Assembly (NCBI GenBank): GCA_022702545.1
Contig: JAHRBC010000002.1
Span: forward strand, 1,364,001-1,428,000
Source of the DNA: Phycomyces nitens
Taxonomy: Eukaryota; Mucoromycota; Mucoromycetes; Mucorales; Phycomycetaceae
Reading direction: 5' to 3'
DNA length: 64,000 bases
Below the pieces are notes generated by a model. The model was not told the origin of the DNA. It did not search any database and saw only the letters and a program-made list of their open reading frames with translations. The position numbers and the translations under genes were made by a program. This document shows, one piece after another, positions 59,601 to 64,000 of this stretch; positions within the stretch are counted from its first letter, which is position 1, and every line of letters starts with the position of its first letter.

Positions 59601-61010
59601 TTGATACAATGAAGGACTGCCCCATTGAGCTTCTTCATACAATCATGCTTGGTGTAGGCAAAGCTTTAGTGAAATGTCTGCTCGGAGATCATTTGAAACC
59701 TGCCAAGAAAAGTATCCTCGAATCAAGACTCCATGGATATATTTCAAATGGTTTCTCAAGAAGACTTCGTTCCTCTCTTCGCTTACACGGTTCTTTCTTG
59801 GGCAGAGACTACAAAATTCTTATCCAGCAAATTCTAATTTTGTTGAATCAATTGATTGACTCTGGAGAGATTAGACCTGACAAAGGAATCATGCTGATAA
59901 AAGCATGTTTTGAAAACCTGGGCAAGTTGGCTTTGCTTTCCTATGTCAGTAGAATCAAGTCCAACTCAAATCTGTACCTGAGACAAATTGCATCGACATA
60001 CAATGATCTTTGTCTTTCCGTGTTATATCACAATGCCTTCATCAAACAGAAACGTCCAACAAGATCAGGTCACAGCATCTATAATTCCAGCAAAATGCAT
60101 ATTATGCATCATCTTGTCGATGACATTTATCGTTTTGGCTCCCCAATTTTCTACGAAACAGAAAAGGGTGAGCAATTCAATAAGTTTATCAGAGAGTGTC
60201 TTTTCCGGACGAATAGACATAATCCTTCTAAAGATGTTGCTGTTGCTTTTGCAAAAAGAATGATGGCTTATCATATCCTGAGTGGTGGTTCTTGGTCGGT
60301 GGCGGACATTGTCAATCCTGTCAAAGCTTCTCACAAAGTTCTTGGAAGTTCTGCTTCCTTTGGCTTGACAATAAGAGACTTTGCTGACAATGATGACAAT
60401 GAGAAAACGATGAAGGTTGGATCCACTGGCATCTTTAAAAACAGCAGCAACAACCTGCTTATTGGAGAGGTCGCCAAGTTTGACAGTACAAATAGTGTTT
60501 ACACCATCATTGAATACGCTCTTTGGTGTGATCAAGGCCAAGTCACCAGATTTCGCCCATCCAGTGATGAAGATGCAAGCCTTAGTATCTATCACACTTG
60601 CAGAAAAGATCGCGGTGGAAATCTGTATGCCGAAAAACTGCTGCAGACAAAATCAATTATTAGAGAAACAGAATGTCAGTTCATAGAAATGCTTGACATT
60701 TCAAGAAGATCTGATCACTTTAATTTAATCAACACCAGCTAGTTTGGCACCTTCTGGTGGGCATTGTCACACAAAAACAACTTATAAAAATAAAATAAAT
60801 TCCATTTTGCCTTTTTGGTGACTCATTTTTGCAACTGAAGTTCCGATGCTATTTTATTGGATGAAAAAAAATCCTGTCGTGGCTTCAATCGATTCTGGTG
60901 TTTGAAACGCAGATTTTTAATAAAAAAATTGAATTTCCACCATTTTGAGTTATCTAATTGGCTGGGAGAGGAATTTTTACTATAAAAGGAAACGAAACTC
61001 CCTGGGTGTG
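56601..61010 (+). mobile_element. Z, C2H2-headed DNA transposon with CACACCC termini (4410 bp)
   Basis: Left end CACACCCAAGGAGTATTTCG, right end in reverse CACACCCAGGGAGTTTCGTT, flanked by TA at 56599-56600 and 61011-61012. About 1.2 kb of noncoding left end, with two diverged CGGGTTTT...TCGGGAGAG repeat units, precedes one large gene. The left end is duplicated at 17401-18396. It inserted across the junction of H2's right end and its TSD. I cannot assign it to a named superfamily; the protein resembles large fungal DDE transposases with zinc-finger heads. Confidence 0.75.
57812..60742 (+). pseudogene. C2H2 zinc-finger transposase-like protein, one in-frame TGA
   Basis: A single frame of 977 codons with one TGA at 59108-59110. 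The N-terminus holds a canonical C2H2 finger (CELNNCGKRF ... HKKTTH, residues 11-36). An acidic stretch follows around residues 90-130. The middle has NFFTDDMSGN just before the TGA and TKKHNKFDSWIMVPAALPLS after it. This D/H-type motif and the later CRKCVW, IELLHTIMLGVGKALVKCLL and KMHIMHHLVDDIYRFGSP blocks resemble large fungal transposases (KDZ/Plavaka-like). TGA probably arose from CGA. No introns seen. Confidence 0.7.
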
Positions 61011-61012
61011 TA

Positions 61013-61200
61013 ATGTCTCTTCTTTTATGAAAATATCATATAATAACTACTGCGGATAATGCGCAGTATTAGTTAGAGAACTATATAAGATAACCAAAGT
61101 CATAATAATAAAAAGCATCTTTTATCCTCTCTTTGATTTTACGTATACTCCTGTTTCCCCAGTGGGATTGACCTTTTGGCTTTGTTATAGTAAAAGGAAG
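61013..61200. repeat. T2 backbone segment between Z and the gypsy LTR
   Basis: GTCTCTTCTTTTATGAAAAT and the following ATCATATAATA match T1 in reverse (12652-12690), as does the CCAGTGGGATTGACC region. This shows that H2, Z and the gypsy element all sit in one T2 copy. No gene. Confidence 0.65.
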
Positions 61201-61490
61201 TGTAATATCTATGCGGAGTTATGGATATAAGAACAAGACTATTTTGGGCAAATAGGCTTGAGAGGAAGAAATTAAGCTTATGAAAGATGTTCGTTTATTG
61301 ATGCTATATTGTCGAGTATTTATACTAAATGGTGTCAAGAGAGAGAGCAAGAATGAGAAGGTAGATGTGCATGGGTTTACACAACCCACTACAACAGAGA
61401 AGACAAGACGCAGAGAGATGCACCAACGTGCAGACAGAGAGTACTTCAAGATATTGGGTTTTAGAGCGGAACTTATCCTTGGACACAACA
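61201..61490 (-). mobile_element. 3' LTR (about 290 bp) of gypsy element G
   Basis: On the minus strand it runs TGTTGTGTCCAAGG ... GATATTACA, beginning 10 bp after the pol stop. It contains a TATA-like AGTATAAATACTCG and an AATAAA, as expected for U3 and R. The 5' LTR and primer site lie outside the window, so the boundary at 61201 rests on TG...CA ends and on the break in T2 homology. The base run before it is CCCCCC rather than a purine tract. Confidence 0.65.
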
Positions 61491-61500
61491 TCCGGGGGGT

Positions 61501-64000
61501 TTAGAGCCGGCCCGAGGGACGGTCAGGAGTAGTGGGACCCGGCCGGACATAGGCCTTTAGCCTCTGTGCATGGACTTGGCTGAGGGTTCTTGTGGACCTA
61601 CCCGTGTTTGCACGCAGAGAATACCGGTCGTCTTGAATGTCTTGGATGGTGTAAGGGCCTTTCCAGGCGCGAGAGAGCTTACCCGAACGATCGTGGCGAG
61701 AGAGTTGTCTTGTGAAGACGAGCACTTCTTGATCAATCTCAAACTTGGGGGCCTTGCGCAAGTTGTTGAGATGGAGCGCATTCGCGGCCCGGCCTTCCAG
61801 GTTTCTCAACTGGACCAGGTCAATGGCCGACGCCAGATTGGCACTCATGGTGGACGCGTAATCCTGAGTGGATTGAGAGACAGGGACTTGGCCCAAGGAG
61901 GCAGGGAGTCTTGCTTCTCGCCCGTGGACCAACGAGAAAGGCGTGACCTTGGTGGACTGGTGGATTGACGAGTTGTAGGCCAACTGAAGCAACCCAAGGT
62001 GATGGTCCCAAGTTGAGTGGGCAGGTGCTTGGTCCAAGAATGCCACGATCATGTTTCTTAGAGTGCTCATGAAGCGTTCCACCGTCCCGTTCGCCTGAGG
62101 ATGATAGGCGGGAGCAAACCGTTGAGAGATCCCTAGCTGGGTAGCCATAGCTTGCAGGAGTTGGGAAGAGAATGGTTGTCCGTTGTCTGATTGAATGACG
62201 CGAGGTATGCTGTGTTCAGAGAAGACGCGAGAGGCAAGGGCCGCAGTCACTGTTGCTTCGTGCAACCCCATGACAGGGATGATCACCACGTAGCGCGAGA
62301 AGAGGCACTGGGCTACCAGGACATATCGATGGTCTTGCAAGCTGAGAGGCAGTGGCCCGAACGCATCAATGACGAGGTCATCGAACAGAGCTTGAGCTGG
62401 CTCTTGGGCCATGAGGGCAGTGTGACCCAGAGTGTGGCGGGGAGACTTGGTGAACTGACAAGTGTCACAAGACAGAACTTCCCTGGTTACCCACGGCCAA
62501 AGGTCAGGAAACCAGAACAGGCGTTGAAACCGTTGTAAAGTACGGGCCAGGCCCAAGTGGCCGGCCGACGGTATGCCATGTAGGAGGTGGAAAACGTCTT
62601 CCCTGAGAGATGCGGGCAAGACCGGACGGGAACCGTGGAACACTAATCCCCTGGAGAGGGAGAAGGGTGCCTCCAACGTTTCGTCTGTGGTTAGCTGTTG
62701 GCAGAAAGGGTCTGCCGCCTGGGCGGCCAACAGTTCATTGACCCCAATGGCGTTGATGGCTGGGTATCTTGAGAGTGCATCTGGGCCGGTGTTCTCCTTG
62801 CCTGGCCGATACACGATAGTGAAGCTGTGGCTTTGTAGCAACAAGGCCCAACGAGCCAGCCGACCACGGAGATCAGGGGTCTTGAGAAGGAATTGCAAGG
62901 CCTGGTGGTCAGTGACCACCGTGAAATGAGTGCCAGTTAAGTAATGGGCAAACTTCTTGATACCCCATACAATGGCGAGAGCTTCGATCTCAGTTACCCC
63001 GTAGTTTCGTTTGGCCGGAGACAGGGAACAAGACGCAAAAGAGATGGCATGGGGTCATGACGAGGAGGATTCACGTTGTGAAAGGATCACGCCGACACCA
63101 GCAGTGCAGGCACCATCCGTGTGTAGTTCAAAGGGATGGCTGAAGTTGGGGAACCGGAGTACGGGAGCAGTGAGCAAGGCTGCCCGTAGGGTGGTTGTAG
63201 CTGAGGCGTGCACTTCGTCCCAATGCCAGGCCGTGTCTTTGGCGAGAAGAGCATTGAGTGGAGCAGTCAGTTGGGAGAACTGGGGTATAAAACAACAGTA
63301 ATACCCGCAGAGGCCAAGGAATGACCGCAGCGAGTCGACATCTGAAGGTGTCAGGAAGGAGGCAACCGCCTTAATCTTGTCCGGGTCGGTTTTGAGACCA
63401 GTGGCCGTGATAACGTAGCCAAGGTATTTGACTTCGGGACACGCAAACTGACATTTCTTGAGGTTGACCATTAAAGAGGCCGAGCGCAGACGACTGAAGA
63501 CTGCTTGGAGGTCGAGAAGGTGTTGTTGGAACGATGGCGAGAAGATAATAATGTCGTCTAGATACACCAGACAAAGTTGCCATTTGAGGCCGGCCAGGAG
63601 GGCATCCATGAGGCGTTGCATAGTGGCGGGTGCGTTGGACAACCCAAAAGGCATTCGGACGAACTCGAACAGTCCTTTCCTACAGACAAAGGCCGACCGG
63701 GGTCGAGACTCTGTGTCGAGTTCGATCTGCCAGTATGAGGCGGTCAGGTCCAAGGTTGAGAAGACGGAAGAGTTCCCCAGGGCATGCAGTGTATCGTTGA
63801 TTCTAGGAAGAGGATACACATCTCGCGTAGTGATACTGTTGAGCTTGCGATAGTCGATACAGAAACGGGGAGATCCGTCCTTCTTGGTGACAATCACCAC
63901 TGGCGAACTCCATGGTGAGTGTGAGGGTGTGATGATCCCATCACGCAGCATCTCGTCGATCATCTCGTTGATCTTGTCATTCTCAGCACCGGAAGCTCGA
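61501..64000 (-). pseudogene. Ty3/gypsy pol: reverse transcriptase, RNase H, integrase (5' end outside window)
   Basis: Open from the window edge to a stop at 61501, except for one in-frame TGA at 63055-63057 within RNase H. Order is RT (FSTLDLTASYWQIE, YLDDIIIF), RNase H (ELHTDGACTAG, TEIEALAIVW, VVTDHQAL), then the integrase HHCC-type region (HLLHGIPSAGH ... CDTC) and DDE core (DLVIDAFGPL, VIQSDNGQPF, ANGTVERFMS). The RT-RNaseH-integrase order is that of Ty3/gypsy (Metaviridae). The TGA follows ESSSS and most likely replaced an Arg CGA. GC content and codon use are far higher than anywhere else in the window, suggesting a recent arrival. Confidence 0.9.

Larger units (their letters stand above)
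37690..61200. repeat. T2, backbone repeat that hosts nearly everything to its right
   Basis: Only 37690-37734, 41293-41520, and (beyond H2 and Z) a56600 and 61013-61200 are T2 itself. Removing the nested elements and one copy of each TSD joins these into a sequence that matches T1 blocks: CTACTTTTGTTATAACTAATG, GTACAATGTCTCTTCTTTTA and the CCAGTGGGATTGACC region. Noncoding. It resembles LTR-type sequence, but I cannot assign it. Confidence 0.6.

Noticed and set aside
61009..61490. A 482-bp gypsy LTR starting TGTAATGTCTC at 61009
   Set aside because: 61004-61010 is the end of element Z (GGGTGTG), followed by its TA site, and 61013-61200 matches T1. The LTR is better placed at 61201-61490.
55470..63057. 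TGA as a recoded sense codon (Arg or other) in this genome
   Set aside because: TGA occurs only in decayed elements, and the three in H2 sit at Arg positions of an intact homologue. Intact genes end in TAA or TAG and contain no internal TGA. CpG deamination explains it.
55245..63057. Classical RIP as the cause of the stop codons
   Set aside because: Changes seen are at CpG, not the CpA context of RIP, and near-identical duplicates (A/B, Z/Z') remain largely unmutated. RIP is also known from Pezizomycotina, which this does not resemble.

Overview
This is AT-rich eukaryotic DNA made almost entirely of transposons nested inside one another. Short GT-AG introns (50-90 nt), families of CACTA/Plavaka-like (Tnp2-type) transposases, PIF/Harbinger elements, a C2H2-headed transposase and a fungal-type Ty3/gypsy element point to a repeat-rich filamentous fungus, most likely Mucoromycota (Phycomyces-like). 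That placement is inference. The only candidate host gene I see is a tRNA-Phe(GAA) at 17020-17092 (-). My labels: E1/E2, A/B, C and D are Plavaka-like elements with CACTG termini; R1-R4 are non-autonomous CACTACGG elements; H1/H2 are Harbinger elements; Z/Z' carry CACACCC termini; G is gypsy; T1/T2 are degenerate backbone repeats.

Left half (1-27.6 kb). R3 (1-508) is interrupted by E1 (509-6012), and E1 by A (6013-12363). A near-identical inverted copy, B, lies at 19563-25911. The 7.2 kb between A and B holds the start of R4, T1 with a solo LTR, the complete Harbinger H1 (13464-16963), the tRNA, the left end of Z', and then the missing right ends of R3 and E1 in reverse. Target-site duplications (TSDs) do not match across A or B as they lie now. 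They match exactly (ATA and TTA) if the segment between them is flipped, so A and B recombined and inverted it.

Middle (27.6-41.5 kb). R1 (27685-37689) carries C (31020-37520, TSD ACA). R2 is an inverted R copy nested in a solo LTR (37735-41292, TSD TTTG) within T2.

Right half (37.7-64 kb). This is one backbone, T2, that received the solo LTR (with R2), H2 (41521-56599, TSD AAT), Z (56601-61010, TSD TA) and gypsy G (from 61201). H2's Myb/coiled-coil gene is split by D (42334-54784, TSD AAG), and D's transposase is split by E2 (46664-52830, TSD CAA).

Every Plavaka-like element has the same three-unit plan. A multi-exon transposase faces a convergent four-exon accessory gene whose second exon is exactly 306 nt in all six copies. 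A third, divergent chain of micro-exons with a hydrophobic start lies near one terminus. E1 has intact transposase and accessory genes, and H1 is a complete Harbinger element. The others carry single-base frameshifts or CGA-to-TGA stops. The two conserved extra units are the best candidates for something undescribed.
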